Source: Azospirillum halopraeferens DSM 3675 (GTDB taxonomy: Bacteria > Pseudomonadota > Alphaproteobacteria > Azospirillales > Azospirillaceae). Taken from it: a DNA stretch of 64,000 nt. The position numbers were made by a program, and so were the translations under genes. The notes under the pieces were generated by a model. The model worked only from the letters and a program-made list of their open reading frames with translations, did not search any database and was not told where the DNA came from. Location of the stretch: NCBI RefSeq assembly GCF_000429625.1, contig NZ_AUCF01000006.1:248001-312000 (forward strand). Reading direction: 5' to 3'. This document shows, in pieces, positions 24,576 through 33,063 of this stretch. The first letter of the stretch is position 1. Each line of letters starts with the position of its first letter.

Positions 24576-25133
24576 TCAAACCTGCATGATTTCCTTTTCC
24601 TTTTGCGCCAACGCCTCGTCGACAAGCTTGATGTGCTGGTCGGTGAGCCCCTGAACCTTGTCGGCCCACACCTTCTGCTCGTCCTGGCTCAGTTCGCTGG
24701 CCTTTTCCATCTTCTTCAGCATGTCCATGCCGTCGCGGCGGACGTTGCGCACGGCGACGCGGGCCTGCTCGGCGTACTTGTGGGCGACCTTGGCCAGTTC
24801 CTGGCGGCGTTCCTGGGACAGATCGGGAATCGGCACGCGGATGGTCTGACCCTCGGTCTGCGGATTGAGGCCAAGTCCCGAATCGCGGATCGCCTTCTCC
24901 ACCGCCTTGACCATGCCGCGGTCCCACACCTGGACCGTGATCAGGCGCGGCTCGGGAACCGACACGGTGCCGACCTCCTTCAGGTGCATGCGCGAGCCGT
25001 AGGCCTCGACGCTCACCGGCTCCAGCAGGCTGGAAGAGGCGCGGCCGGTGCGCAGCCCGGCGAGTTCCTTGCGGAAGGCGTCGATCGCGCCGTCCATGCG
25101 CCGCTTGATGTCGCTCAAATCGGGATCGGCCAC
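24576..25133 (-). CDS. frr: ribosome recycling factor
   Basis: A 185-residue factor that, with EF-G, splits post-termination ribosomes. It begins with the family helix '[20 protein letters not shown]' and the conserved 'RTGRAS', and ends '[17 protein letters not shown]'. The length is exactly as usual (185). The start codon is GTG 25133, preceded by GGGAG, four bases after the pyrH stop. Confidence 0.97.
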   Translation of the reverse strand: MADPDLSDIKRRMDGAIDAFRKELAGLRTGRASSSLLEPVSVEAYGSRMHLKEVGTVSVPEPRLITVQVWDRGMVKAVEKAIRDSGLGLNPQTEGQTIRVPIPDLSQERRQELAKVAHKYAEQARVAVRNVRRDGMDMLKKMEKASELSQDEQKVWADKVQGLTDQHIKLVDEALAQKEKEIMQV

Positions 25134-25137
25134 GGGG

Positions 25138-25893
25138 TCACTCCCTCTCTTCCGTAATGATCGTGAACTTGCCCCGACCGGCCATCACCTCGGCGAAGGC
25201 CCCCGGAGTGTGGATCGAGAACACGAGTATGGGGATACGGCTTTCGCGCGCCAAGGAGATTGCGGAAGCGTCCATCACCTGCAGGTCCCGGGACAGCACC
25301 TCCAGATAGCTCAACCGCTCATAGCGCGTGGCGGTCGCGTCCTTCTTGGGGTCGGCGGTGTAGACGCCGTCAACCTGCGTCCCCTTCAGCAGCGCGTCGC
25401 AGCCCATCTCCGAGGCGCGCAGGGCGGCAGCCGTGTCGGTGGTGAAGAACGGATTGCCGGTGCCGGCGGCGAAGATCACCACCCGCCCCTTCTCCATGTG
25501 GCGGATCGCCCGCCGGCGGATGTAGGGCTCGCAGACCGTCGACATGGGGATGGCCGACTGGACGCGGGTGTGGACACCCTTGCGCTCCAGCGCGCTCTGC
25601 ATGGACAGCGCGTTGATGACGGTGGCGAGCATGCCCATGTAGTCGGCGCTCGCCCGCTCCATCCCCGACGCGGCCCCCTTGACACCGCGGAAGATGTTGC
25701 CGCCGCCGATGACCAGGCTGACCTGGACGCCCAGGTCGCGGGCGGCCTTCACCTCGTCGGCGACACGGTTCACCACATCGGGGTCCAGGCCGTAGTCGCG
25801 CTGTCCCATCAGCGCTTCACCCGATACCTTCAGAAGAACGCGTTTGTAGCGGACGCCTTCGGCGGGCACGGGTGCCCCGACGGTTTCGGCCAT
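25138..25893 (-). CDS. pyrH: uridylate kinase
   Basis: A 251-residue bacterial UMP kinase of the amino-acid-kinase fold that makes UDP, an essential precursor for RNA and UDP-sugars. Motifs are '[15 protein letters not shown]' (phosphate-binding), '[13 protein letters not shown]', '[15 protein letters not shown]' and '[16 protein letters not shown]'. ATG 25893 starts after a 108-base gap from tsf that holds a very large hairpin. The order rpsB-tsf-pyrH-frr is widely conserved. Confidence 0.97.
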   Translation of the reverse strand: MAETVGAPVPAEGVRYKRVLLKVSGEALMGQRDYGLDPDVVNRVADEVKAARDLGVQVSLVIGGGNIFRGVKGAASGMERASADYMGMLATVINALSMQSALERKGVHTRVQSAIPMSTVCEPYIRRRAIRHMEKGRVVIFAAGTGNPFFTTDTAAALRASEMGCDALLKGTQVDGVYTADPKKDATATRYERLSYLEVLSRDLQVMDASAISLARESRIPILVFSIHTPGAFAEVMAGRGKFTIITEERE

Positions 25894-25939
25894 GGACCGG
25901 CTCCCGGTGGTTTGGTTGAACGCTGTGGACGGACGGCCC

Positions 25940-25986
25940 GGGCCCGGGGGCGCGCCGGACGGTGTCCCGCCGGCGCCCCCGGGCCC
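25940..25986 (-). terminator. 14-bp hairpin between tsf and pyrH
   Basis: GGGCCCGGGGGCGC (25940-25953) pairs perfectly with GCGCCCCCGGGCCC (25973-25986) around a 19-base loop. It starts 15 bases after the tsf stop and lacks a T-run, so it may attenuate readthrough or protect the rpsB-tsf mRNA end. Confidence 0.65.
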
Positions 25987-26001
25987 GCTGCACGGCTCCG
26001 A

Positions 26002-26934
26002 TCAGGCCTTCGTGCCGGCGGCGGCGGCCACTTCGGCGGCGAAGTCCTGCTCCTGCTTCTCGATGCCCTCGCCCAGCGCGAAGCGGGCGAAGCCCGTGAC
26101 CTTCACCGGTGCGCCCACGGTCTTCGCAGCGTCCTCGACGACCTTGCGGACCTTGCTCTCACCGTCGATCACATAGGTCTGCTCCAGCAGGCAGACCTCC
26201 TCGTAGTACTTGCGCAGACGGCCCTCAACCATCTTCTCGATGATCGACTCCGGCTTGCCCGACGCGCGGGCCTGCTCGGCCAGGACGTTGCGCTCGCGCT
26301 CCACGGCCGTGGTGTCGACATCGGCGACATCCAGGGCGTCGGGACGGGCGGCGGCCACGTGCATGGCGATCTGGCGGCCCAGCTCGGCCAGCTTCTCGCG
26401 GTCGCCGGTGGACTCCAGGGCCACCAGCACGCCGATCTTGCCGAGACCCGGCGCGGTGGCGGAGTGGACGTAGGCCGACACCACACCCGCGGACACCTCC
26501 AGCTTGGCGGCGCGGCGCAGGTTCATGTTCTCGCCGATGGTGGCGATCAGGGTGGTCAGCTCATCCTGCACGGAGTTGGCGGAGCCGGGATAGGCCGCCT
26601 GCTTCACCACCTCGACCTCGCCGTTGGTGCCCAGCGCGATCTCCGCGACCTTGGCGGCGAAGGCCTGGAACTTGTCGTTGCGGGCGACGAAGTCCGTCTC
26701 GGCGTTCACCTCGACCACCGAACCGGCCGTGCCGGAGGTGGCGACGGCGACCAGGCCCTCGGCGGCGATGCGGCCCGACTTCTTCGCGGCGGCGGCGAGG
26801 CCCTTCTTGCGCAGCCAGTCGACGGCGCCTTCGAGGTCGCCGCCGGTCTCGTTCAGCGCCTTCTTGCAGTCCATCATGCCGGCACCGGTCTTCTCGCGCA
26901 GTTCCTTGACGAGCGCGGCGGAAATCTCGGCCAT
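26002..26934 (-). CDS. tsf: elongation factor Ts
   Basis: A 310-residue guanine-nucleotide exchange factor for EF-Tu. The N-terminal module '[20 protein letters not shown]' is the UBA-like signature. The core has '[20 protein letters not shown]', whose TDFV loop displaces nucleotide from EF-Tu, and the coiled-coil arm is present. Length is normal. ATG 26934 lies 154 bases downstream of rpsB, with a strong hairpin in the gap. Confidence 0.98.
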   Translation of the reverse strand: MAEISAALVKELREKTGAGMMDCKKALNETGGDLEGAVDWLRKKGLAAAAKKSGRIAAEGLVAVATSGTAGSVVEVNAETDFVARNDKFQAFAAKVAEIALGTNGEVEVVKQAAYPGSANSVQDELTTLIATIGENMNLRRAAKLEVSAGVVSAYVHSATAPGLGKIGVLVALESTGDREKLAELGRQIAMHVAAARPDALDVADVDTTAVERERNVLAEQARASGKPESIIEKMVEGRLRKYYEEVCLLEQTYVIDGESKVRKVVEDAAKTVGAPVKVTGFARFALGEGIEKQEQDFAAEVAAAAGTKA

Positions 26935-27014
26935 GGGTCAATCCCTCTTTCTCGAAAACGGATCCAAACGAATCTCTACAACCCTGATCGGCGGCGATCC
27001 TCGCCCCCGGCACG

Positions 27015-27051
27015 CACAATGCCGGACCCCGTCCGGGGTCACGGCATTGCG
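27015..27051 (-). terminator. large hairpin between rpsB and tsf
   Basis: An 8-bp stem CAATGCCG/CGGCATTG continues, after one bulged base, into a 6-bp GACCCC/GGGGTC stem around GTCC, 14 pairs in all. It lies about 40 bases after the rpsB stop. No T-run follows; an attenuator between S2 and EF-Ts is the likely role. Confidence 0.65.
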
Positions 27052-27088
27052 GGTTCCGATGGGCGGCCGGGTCGGGCCGCCCCTTTGC

Positions 27089-27892
27089 TCAGGCCCGGGC
27101 TTCGGCGGTCTCGGCGCCTGCCTCGGCCTCGGCCTCGCCCTCTTCCGGCAGGGCTTCCTCGGGGGCATCCTCGCGGCTGCCGACGTCGATGCCGGCGGCG
27201 ACCATCTCCGCCTGCAGGCCGTCCAGCACGGCGCCGGCCATCAGCTCGCAGTAGGTGTCGATGGCGCGCAGCGCGTCGTCGTTGCCGGGGACCGGGAAGG
27301 CCACGCCGTCGGGATCGGAGTTGCTGTCGATGATCGCCACCACGGGGATGCCCAGCTTGTTGGCCTCCTTGACGGCGATCGCCTCCTTGTTGGTGTCGAT
27401 GATGAACAGCACGTCGGGCAGGCCGCCCATCTCCTTGATGCCGCCCAGCGCGCGCTCCAGCTTGTCGCGCTCGCGGGTGAGCTGCAGGATCTCGCGCTTG
27501 GTCAGGCCGGCGGTGTCGCCCGACAGCCGCTCGTCCATCTCGCGCAGGCGCTTGATCGACTGGGAGATGGTCTTCCAGTTCGTCAGCATGCCGCCGAGCC
27601 AGCGGTGGTTGACGTAGTACTGGCCGCAGCGCGACGCCGCATCGGCCACCTTCTCCTGCGCCTGGCGCTTGGTGCCGACGAACAGGACGCGGCCGCCGCC
27701 GGCGACGACGTCACGCACCGCCTGCATGGCGCGGTGCAGCATCGGGACCGTCTGCTCCAGGTCGATGATGTGCACCCCGTTGCGCACGCCGAACAGGAAC
27801 GGCTGCATCTTGGGGTTCCAGCGGCGCGTGTGATGGCCGAAGTGCACGCCGGCTTCCAGGAGCTGGCGCATGGTAAAGGTCGGCATAGCCAT
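27089..27892 (-). CDS. rpsB: 30S ribosomal protein S2
   Basis: A 267-residue S2 protein. '[20 protein letters not shown]' and '[20 protein letters not shown]' are the invariant N-terminal blocks, and '[20 protein letters not shown]' and '[20 protein letters not shown]' are also standard. The C-terminus carries an acidic Glu/Ala-rich tail of about 35 residues, a feature of several alphaproteobacterial S2 proteins. The ATG at 27892 follows AAAAGGACAG. A clear promoter lies at 28026-28054. Confidence 0.98.
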   Translation of the reverse strand: MAMPTFTMRQLLEAGVHFGHHTRRWNPKMQPFLFGVRNGVHIIDLEQTVPMLHRAMQAVRDVVAGGGRVLFVGTKRQAQEKVADAASRCGQYYVNHRWLGGMLTNWKTISQSIKRLREMDERLSGDTAGLTKREILQLTRERDKLERALGGIKEMGGLPDVLFIIDTNKEAIAVKEANKLGIPVVAIIDSNSDPDGVAFPVPGNDDALRAIDTYCELMAGAVLDGLQAEMVAAGIDVGSREDAPEEALPEEGEAEAEAGAETAEARA

Positions 27893-28025
27893 GGAAACTG
27901 TCCTTTTCCGGTTGCTCCGCCGCGGGCGCTGTTCCGGCCCCGCCATGGGGCACGGACACCGGAGCGGGCCATCGGCGGTCAAGCCAACGGTCCGCCAGCC
28001 CGCGTGAGGTTTTGACGACGGCGCT

Positions 28026-28054
28026 TTCATAGCCCGCCGCAACCGGTTTGGCAA
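28026..28054 (-). promoter_or_regulatory. predicted promoter of rpsB
   Basis: On the minus strand, TTGCCA (28049-28054), a 17-base spacer and TATGAA (28026-28031). Transcription would start near 28019, leaving a leader of about 127 bases before the S2 start, long enough for autoregulation by S2. Confidence 0.6.
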
Positions 28055-28136
28055 CAGCCATGGCGGCATACGCTCCGCCTGCCCACCGGCCCTCGCGGCA
28101 CCGGCGGGCGCCGTGAGGGGGGGCCGGCACCGGCTG

Positions 28137-29831
28137 TCAGGCCGAGCGGACACCATTGATGAATTGGGCGACGCCGTCCTTAAGTTCCGCAGCCCGCACG
28201 GCGAGTTCGCGGGAGCAGCTCAGGACCTGCGACGACCCGGTGGCAGACGATTCGGCCGCTGTCTGAACATGGACCACGTTGGCCGACACCCGGTCGGTCA
28301 CGTGCGCCGCCTCTGCGGCGTTGCGCCCGATTTCGGACGTGGCCGCGGACTGTTCCTCCACGGCGGAGGCCACGACGGTTGCCATCTCGTTGAGGCGGTA
28401 CACCACCGCGGCGACCCGGGCGATCACTTCGGATGCACCTTCGATGCTGGCCTGCATGGCGTTCACCTGGCCGCGAATGTCTTCGGTCGCCCGTGCGGTC
28501 TGATTGGCCAGCAACTTGACCTCACCGGCAACGACGGCGAATCCCTTGCCGGCCTCGCCCGCCCGTGCGGCCTCGATGGTGGCGTTGAGAGCAAGCAGAT
28601 TGGTCTGTCCGGCAATGCCCGAGATCAGACCAACGATGTCGCCGATCTGCTGTCCGACGGCGCTGAGACCGTGCACCAGATCGCGGGCCTGGCCGGCTTC
28701 GGCGGTGGCTTGTTCCGCGACCTGACGTGCCTCGGTCATCTGCCGCGCGACCTCCCGAATGGAACTGTTCATCTCCTCGGTGGCGGCGGCAACGGTCTGC
28801 ACATTGGCCGACGCCTGTGCCGTGGCGCCCGCCATCTCCGTCGTCTGCCGGCTGGTTTGCAGGGACGAGGTTGAGAGGGCTGCCGCGGTCGCCTCCAGTT
28901 CGGTCGCAGCGGACGTCACGACGCCCAGAACCTCGGTGACCCGGGCGTCGAAGTCCCGGATCATCCGGTCGACGGCCAGGGTGCGCGCTTCCCGGGCCTG
29001 CTGGTCCGCCGCCTGTTCGTCGGCAAGGCGCCGGCGTTCCAGCGCGTTGTTTCGAAACACCTCCATGGTCGTCGCGATGGTGCCGATCTCGTCCTTCCGG
29101 CCGACGCCGTAGATGTCGACACTGAGATCGCCGTCCGCCAGCCGGCGCAGAGCATCGACGACGGCGCGCACCGGCCGGACGATGCCATAGCGCGACAGGA
29201 GAAAGCCGCTCACCACGCCGATGAAAACACCGAGGGACGCGACCAGCACCATCAACTGCTGCATGCGTTCAGCCGTTTCGCTGGCCATTCTGGAAATCTG
29301 CGATGCTTTATTATCGGTATAGTCCGTGTATTCCGTAACAGATCTATTTAGTTGGCTAAGAAGGTCGCGACTGGCACGAACCTCTGCCAGGATTTCCGCT
29401 TGAGCGCTGCTGAGTTCTGCGCCACGATTCTTTCGTGCGGCGTCCACCGTTCTGTTCAGACTGGATTCGTACGCGCGATACTGGTTGCGGATGCTCTCCA
29501 GCATGCCACGCTGTGCAGCGTCGGCCGTTGCCTCGACATGGGCCAAGCGTTCCGCCACCCGCACACGCCGCGACGCGATCTCGCTCTCGATCCGCTCCAC
29601 GTTGCCGGGATCGGCAGCAAGATCATATTCGGTTCGGCTCAACTCGATAAGGTTGCGGTTGAGGCGAGCCCCCTGGACGGCATTTTCCCCCGCCTGCTCC
29701 AGGCGATCGGTCTCCCTGCTCAGAACGGAGAGGCCGGCAATGCCGACACCGGCAATTCCGGCGGCGATGAGACCGAGCAGCGCGACGATGGACAGTATTT
29801 TTCCGGAAATCGGCACATTGCTGAACTTCAT
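28137..29831 (-). CDS. methyl-accepting chemotaxis protein
   Basis: A 564-residue inner-membrane chemoreceptor. The first membrane helix ([20 protein letters not shown]) starts near residue 11. A periplasmic region of about 150 residues rich in helix-forming charged residues follows (probably a four-helix bundle). The second helix is '[20 protein letters not shown]', then comes a HAMP domain ('[20 protein letters not shown]'), and finally the signalling hairpin with '[20 protein letters not shown]' at its tip. The ligand is unknown. ATG 29831 follows GGAGG. The part encoding the end of the periplasmic domain (about 29290-29420) is clearly more AT-rich than the rest. No che genes are adjacent. 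Confidence 0.95.
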   Translation of the reverse strand: MKFSNVPISGKILSIVALLGLIAAGIAGVGIAGLSVLSRETDRLEQAGENAVQGARLNRNLIELSRTEYDLAADPGNVERIESEIASRRVRVAERLAHVEATADAAQRGMLESIRNQYRAYESSLNRTVDAARKNRGAELSSAQAEILAEVRASRDLLSQLNRSVTEYTDYTDNKASQISRMASETAERMQQLMVLVASLGVFIGVVSGFLLSRYGIVRPVRAVVDALRRLADGDLSVDIYGVGRKDEIGTIATTMEVFRNNALERRRLADEQAADQQAREARTLAVDRMIRDFDARVTEVLGVVTSAATELEATAAALSTSSLQTSRQTTEMAGATAQASANVQTVAAATEEMNSSIREVARQMTEARQVAEQATAEAGQARDLVHGLSAVGQQIGDIVGLISGIAGQTNLLALNATIEAARAGEAGKGFAVVAGEVKLLANQTARATEDIRGQVNAMQASIEGASEVIARVAAVVYRLNEMATVVASAVEEQSAATSEIGRNAAEAAHVTDRVSANVVHVQTAAESSATGSSQVLSCSRELAVRAAELKDGVAQFINGVRSA

Positions 29832-30401
29832 CTCTAGCCTCCATCTTAAAAAATGCACGCCTGCCTTTACCTTCCCCGGGAATTCCGGTAAGAAATGCAG
29901 CAATGGATCACGCAAGCAATAATGGTTACGGGGGAATTTGTTTGTATTCTTATCATTTCTCGGGGCAATCTCGTTGGATATGACGGACAGAACGCAACAA
30001 GAACAACCGCGACGGCCGGAGGACCCATCGAGAGGACCGACCGGTCGACCTCTTTGAAAATTCGCTCGGCGGGCCGACGTCCCGAAACCGGGCAACCGGC
30101 TCAACGCATTTCGTGCCACCGGGCATGGCCGGCAAACGGATCACATGAGCGGCGGAAGACTACCTGTTCACCATCCCGACATCCCATCGATGCCCCTCCG
30201 GCCTTCGGGTGCCGGTAGAGGCCGCTGACGAAGCCGGGCGAAAGCTGCATGTATGCAGAATCTTTCAGCATGGATGCTGCATACTCGCCCCGTGCGAAAG
30301 GTATATACCTTATGAGTGCCGCATGCAACGTATACTTACAGTCTGGCCAGGCCCGACCGCACGGGTAACCATCGGAGGGTGGAAAACGGTTGAAAAAGTG
30401 A
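29832..30401. other. 570-bp AT-rich gap between the chemoreceptor and the regulator
   Basis: No convincing gene is present; short open frames here have no family features. Base composition is much more AT-rich than the surroundings, for example around 29895-29975 and 30241-30345. The right half carries several palindromes (see 30245-30311). The gap must hold the divergent promoters of the chemoreceptor and the CI-like regulator, but no hexamer pair stands out. Confidence 0.6.
30245..30311. promoter_or_regulatory. cluster of palindromes upstream of the CI-like regulator
   Basis: CTGCAT-GT-ATGCAG (30245-30258); GTATGCAG (30251-30258) inverted against CTGCATAC (30277-30284); AGCAT-GG-ATGCT (30267-30278); and a 14-bp perfect palindrome AAGGTATATACCTT (30298-30311). 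A shared ATGCAG/CTGCAT core recurs, as in operator arrays for a dimeric repressor. Confidence 0.6.
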
Positions 30402-30410
30402 GTGTTATCA

Positions 30411-30977
30411 ATGAACAGACGGGGCAGCAAGGCTGCCGGCGGTACGGAACCGTCGGCTGACGGCCTTATGACGGGAATGGTCGCTCGTATGGCTGCGGTC
30501 GTTGCACGGTATCCATCCCGCACGGCTGCGGCTGTTGCCGCACGAATATCGACAGACCAACTGGCGCGCCAGATGAGGGGGCTGAACAGGCCATTCTTCG
30601 ATACCGTTGTAAGGTTGTGCACTGATCAGGGTGTCTCACTGGATTGGATCGCCACGGGCGCGGGGCCGATGATGCGCGCCGATCTGGTGGAACGCGGAAG
30701 TACCGAATCTTTGCGGTCGCCCGTCGATCGCGTCGACGAGGTCCTTCTCGCCAATCTGATTCAGGGACTTCAGGAGTTCCTTCTCAGGGAGGATCTGTCG
30801 CCGACACCGGTCGATCACGCACGTCTGGTGGTGCTGCTGTATCGTATCCTTGCCCGCCGTCGGGCGGAGCTGCTCCGGCAGGGAGCGCCCCTTCCCGACA
30901 CCCTCGGTCAGCCGGGCCACCCCTTCGACTTCACGTCCGACCCCGATCTGGCGGACATCGTGCATCTCGCCGGCTGA
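30411..30977 (+). CDS. CI-repressor-like helix-turn-helix regulator
   Basis: A 188-residue putative DNA-binding protein. Residues about 25-75 resemble the bacteriophage CI repressor N-terminal domain: 'SRTAAAVAARISTDQLARQM' as the helix-turn-helix, then 'RGLNRPFFDTVVRLCTDQGV' and 'SLDWIATGAGPM', the usual end of that domain. The C-terminal part is helical with no visible LexA-type peptidase motif, so self-cleavage is unlikely. GTG 30402 is an alternative start; neither has a good ribosome site. The upstream palindrome cluster suggests autoregulation. No phage structural or integrase genes are nearby, so this is probably a chromosomal regulator. Targets are unknown. Confidence 0.7.
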   Translation: MNRRGSKAAGGTEPSADGLMTGMVARMAAVVARYPSRTAAAVAARISTDQLARQMRGLNRPFFDTVVRLCTDQGVSLDWIATGAGPMMRADLVERGSTESLRSPVDRVDEVLLANLIQGLQEFLLREDLSPTPVDHARLVVLLYRILARRRAELLRQGAPLPDTLGQPGHPFDFTSDPDLADIVHLAG

Positions 30978-30995
30978 CGGTCGGGGCGCTCGGGT

Positions 30996-31388
30996 TTACG
31001 GCAGCCGATCGAACGCCCCGCCCAGCGCCCCGAACCGGGCGCGGTGGCGCTGGAGTATGGCGAGCACGGCGTCGAAGTCGCCGTCGGTCAGACGACCGAG
31101 GCGGCGGGCGATCAGGCGGCCGGATACGGTCGCCAGCTTCACCGGCCGCACCACCGACGGCACGGACAGCCCGGCCAGCGCCGGGTCGGCGATGGGGACA
31201 TCGCCGGCGAAGGGCGGGTTGGCGGCGCTGGTCACCATGCACAGCCAATAGAGGTCGTGCGCCTCGGCCAGCGTCCGGTCGGAGACCACCACGGCCGGAC
31301 GGCGGCGGGTGGTGTCCATCTCGGCGAAGCGAACGGGCACGGCGACCACGTCGCCCGGCTCGAAATGGGGCCGCTCAGAGATCCGCAT
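30996..31388 (-). CDS. PemK/MazF-like toxin
   Basis: A 130-residue protein resembling the PemK/MazF endoribonuclease toxins that cut mRNA. The N-terminal 'FEPGDVVAVPVRFAEMDTTR' followed by 'RPAVVVSDRT' matches the opening strands of the family (GDVVxVxF...RPAVVVS), and 'LSVPSVVRPVKLATV' matches the conserved S/T-x-V-R-x-x-K/R region. It is encoded directly after, and overlapping by 14 bases, an AbrB/MazE-type antitoxin. It is convergent with the CI-like regulator, 18 bases away. RNase activity is inferred from the family and the pairing. Confidence 0.8.
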   Translation of the reverse strand: MRISERPHFEPGDVVAVPVRFAEMDTTRRRPAVVVSDRTLAEAHDLYWLCMVTSAANPPFAGDVPIADPALAGLSVPSVVRPVKLATVSGRLIARRLGRLTDGDFDAVLAILQRHRARFGALGGAFDRLP

Positions 31389-31593
31389 AGGCCCGCTCGT
31401 CCGCCGATCCGTTCCATTCGGTGAAGGTGGCGAAGGGGTTGTCGTCCGTGTCGCCGCGGTCGATGGTCACCATCCCGTCCCGCACCACATAGCGCAGGGT
31501 GTCGCCCTCGCGCAGGCCCAGGCGCAATCTCACGGGCTCCGGGATCTCCGCCGATCCGTCCGCCCGCACCCGTGCCGTAAAGGTGTCCGACAT
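31375..31593 (-). CDS. AbrB/MazE-type antitoxin
   Basis: A 72-residue protein with a swapped-hairpin AbrB DNA-binding N-terminus: 'FTARVRADGSAEIPEPVRLR' and 'LGLREGDTLRYVVRDGMVTI', the typical 'IPxxVRxxLGLxxGD' signature. The acidic C-terminus (GDTDDNPFATFTEWNGSADE) is likely the toxin-binding tail. AGGAG lies eight bases before the ATG at 31593. Antitoxin precedes toxin with an overlap, the usual order for type II systems, so the pair is probably autoregulated by the antitoxin. Confidence 0.85.
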   Translation of the reverse strand: MSDTFTARVRADGSAEIPEPVRLRLGLREGDTLRYVVRDGMVTIDRGDTDDNPFATFTEWNGSADERAYADL

Positions 31594-31665
31594 CCCCCCG
31601 CTCCTGACGTTCGTGTGTCGGTCGGCTTCATGCGTCCGACCGTTGCCGATGCCCCACCCTTCGCT

Positions 31666-33063
31666 CTATTCGAAGGGCTTGCCCTTATCGTTGCCGTGCA
31701 CGCCCAGCGACTTCAGCTTGCGGTGCAGGGCCGAGCGCTCCATGCCCACGAAGGCGGCGGTGCGCGAGATGTTGCCGCCGAAACGGGTGACCTGGGCCAG
31801 CAGGTATTCGCGTTCGAACACCTCGCGGGCTTCGCGCAGCGGCAGGCCCATGATCTCGCCGCCCTTGTCCCACTTCAGCACGGTGGGAGTGATGGCGCCG
31901 ATCTCCGGCGGCAGCATGTCCGCGCGGATCGGCTCCCGGGGGTCGCCCTGCGCCATGATCAGCAGCCAGTCGACGACGTTGCGAAGCTGGCGCACGTTGC
32001 CCGGCCAGTCGTACGCCTGGAGGGCGGCCATGGCGTCCTCGCCGAACTCGCGCACCGGCAGGCCGGCCGCCTCGGCCGAGCGCTGCATGAAGTGGCGCGC
32101 CAGCAGGGGGATGTCCTCCCGCCGCTCGGCCAGGGAGGGCACGCGGATCGGCACCACGGCCAGGCGGTAGAACAGGTCCTGGCGGAACCGGCCCTGCTCG
32201 ATCTCGGCCTGGAGATCGCGGTTGGACGTGGCGATGACGCGGACATCCACCTCGACCCGCTGGCCGCCGCCCACCCGTTCGAAGGTCTGCTCCTGCAGGG
32301 CGCGCACGATCTTGCCCTGAGTCTCCAGCGGCATGTCGGCGACCTCGTCCAGCAGCAGGGTGCCGGTGTGCGCCTGCTCGAAGGTGCCGGTCTTGCGCCC
32401 GGCGCCGTCGACGCCGGACTCGGTGCCGAACAGCTCCATCTCCAGCCGGTCGGGACGCATGGTGGCGCAGTTCAGCCCGACGAAGGGACCGCCGGCGCGG
32501 CGGGAGCGGGCGTGGATCAGGCGAGCCACCACTTCCTTGCCGGCACCGGCCGGCCCGCTGACCAGGACGCGGCTGCCGGTGGGCGCCACCTTGTCGATCG
32601 CCTGGCGGACGTGGATGATGGCCGGGGAGCGGCCGATCAGGTCGACGTCGCCGCCGGCGCGCAGCTTCAGCTCCTGGTTCTCGCGCTTCAGCCGCGCCGC
32701 CTCGATCGCCCGATCGACCATCAGCAGCAGGCGGTCGGCCTTGAACGGCTTCTCGATGAAGTCGTAGGCGCCCATCTTGATGGCGCCCACCGCCGTCTCG
32801 ATGGTGCCGTGGCCGGAGATCATGATCACCGGCAGGTTCGGATGGTCGTGGATCAGCCGTTCGAGGATCTGCAACCCGTCGAGCTTGCTGCCCTGGAGCC
32901 AGATGTCGAGCACGACCAGGTTGGGCCGGCGGGTCGCCACCTGAGCGAACGCCTGATCGGAGTTGGCCGCCTCGCGGGTCTTCATCCCCTCGTCGCTGAG
33001 GATGCCGGCAATGAGCATCCGGATGTCCGCTTCGTCGTCGACGATCAGAATGTCATGCGCCAT
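31666..33063 (-). CDS. ntrX: NtrX-type response regulator
   Basis: A 465-residue cytoplasmic response regulator, partner of the NtrY kinase in nitrogen and redox control. Receiver: Asp9/Asp10, phospho-acceptor Asp53 and Lys105. AAA+ domain: Walker A 'GPAGAGKE' ending at 177 and Walker B 'LLLDE' at 236-240. The sigma-54 contact loop GAFTGA is missing; the corresponding stretch reads [15 protein letters not shown] (212-226). The C-terminal Fis-type helix-turn-helix is '[20 protein letters not shown]'. Loss of GAFTGA is common in alphaproteobacterial NtrX and argues against sigma-54 activation. The start overlaps the ntrY end by 11 bases. Confidence 0.95.
   Translation of the reverse strand: MAHDILIVDDEADIRMLIAGILSDEGMKTREAANSDQAFAQVATRRPNLVVLDIWLQGSKLDGLQILERLIHDHPNLPVIMISGHGTIETAVGAIKMGAYDFIEKPFKADRLLLMVDRAIEAARLKRENQELKLRAGGDVDLIGRSPAIIHVRQAIDKVAPTGSRVLVSGPAGAGKEVVARLIHARSRRAGGPFVGLNCATMRPDRLEMELFGTESGVDGAGRKTGTFEQAHTGTLLLDEVADMPLETQGKIVRALQEQTFERVGGGQRVEVDVRVIATSNRDLQAEIEQGRFRQDLFYRLAVVPIRVPSLAERREDIPLLARHFMQRSAEAAGLPVREFGEDAMAALQAYDWPGNVRQLRNVVDWLLIMAQGDPREPIRADMLPPEIGAITPTVLKWDKGGEIMGLPLREAREVFEREYLLAQVTRFGGNISRTAAFVGMERSALHRKLKSLGVHGNDKGKPFE

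Noticed and set aside
29832-30977. Prophage suggested by the CI-like regulator and AT-rich DNA
   Set aside because: No integrase, structural, lysis or replication genes and no flanking tRNA or attachment repeats were seen.
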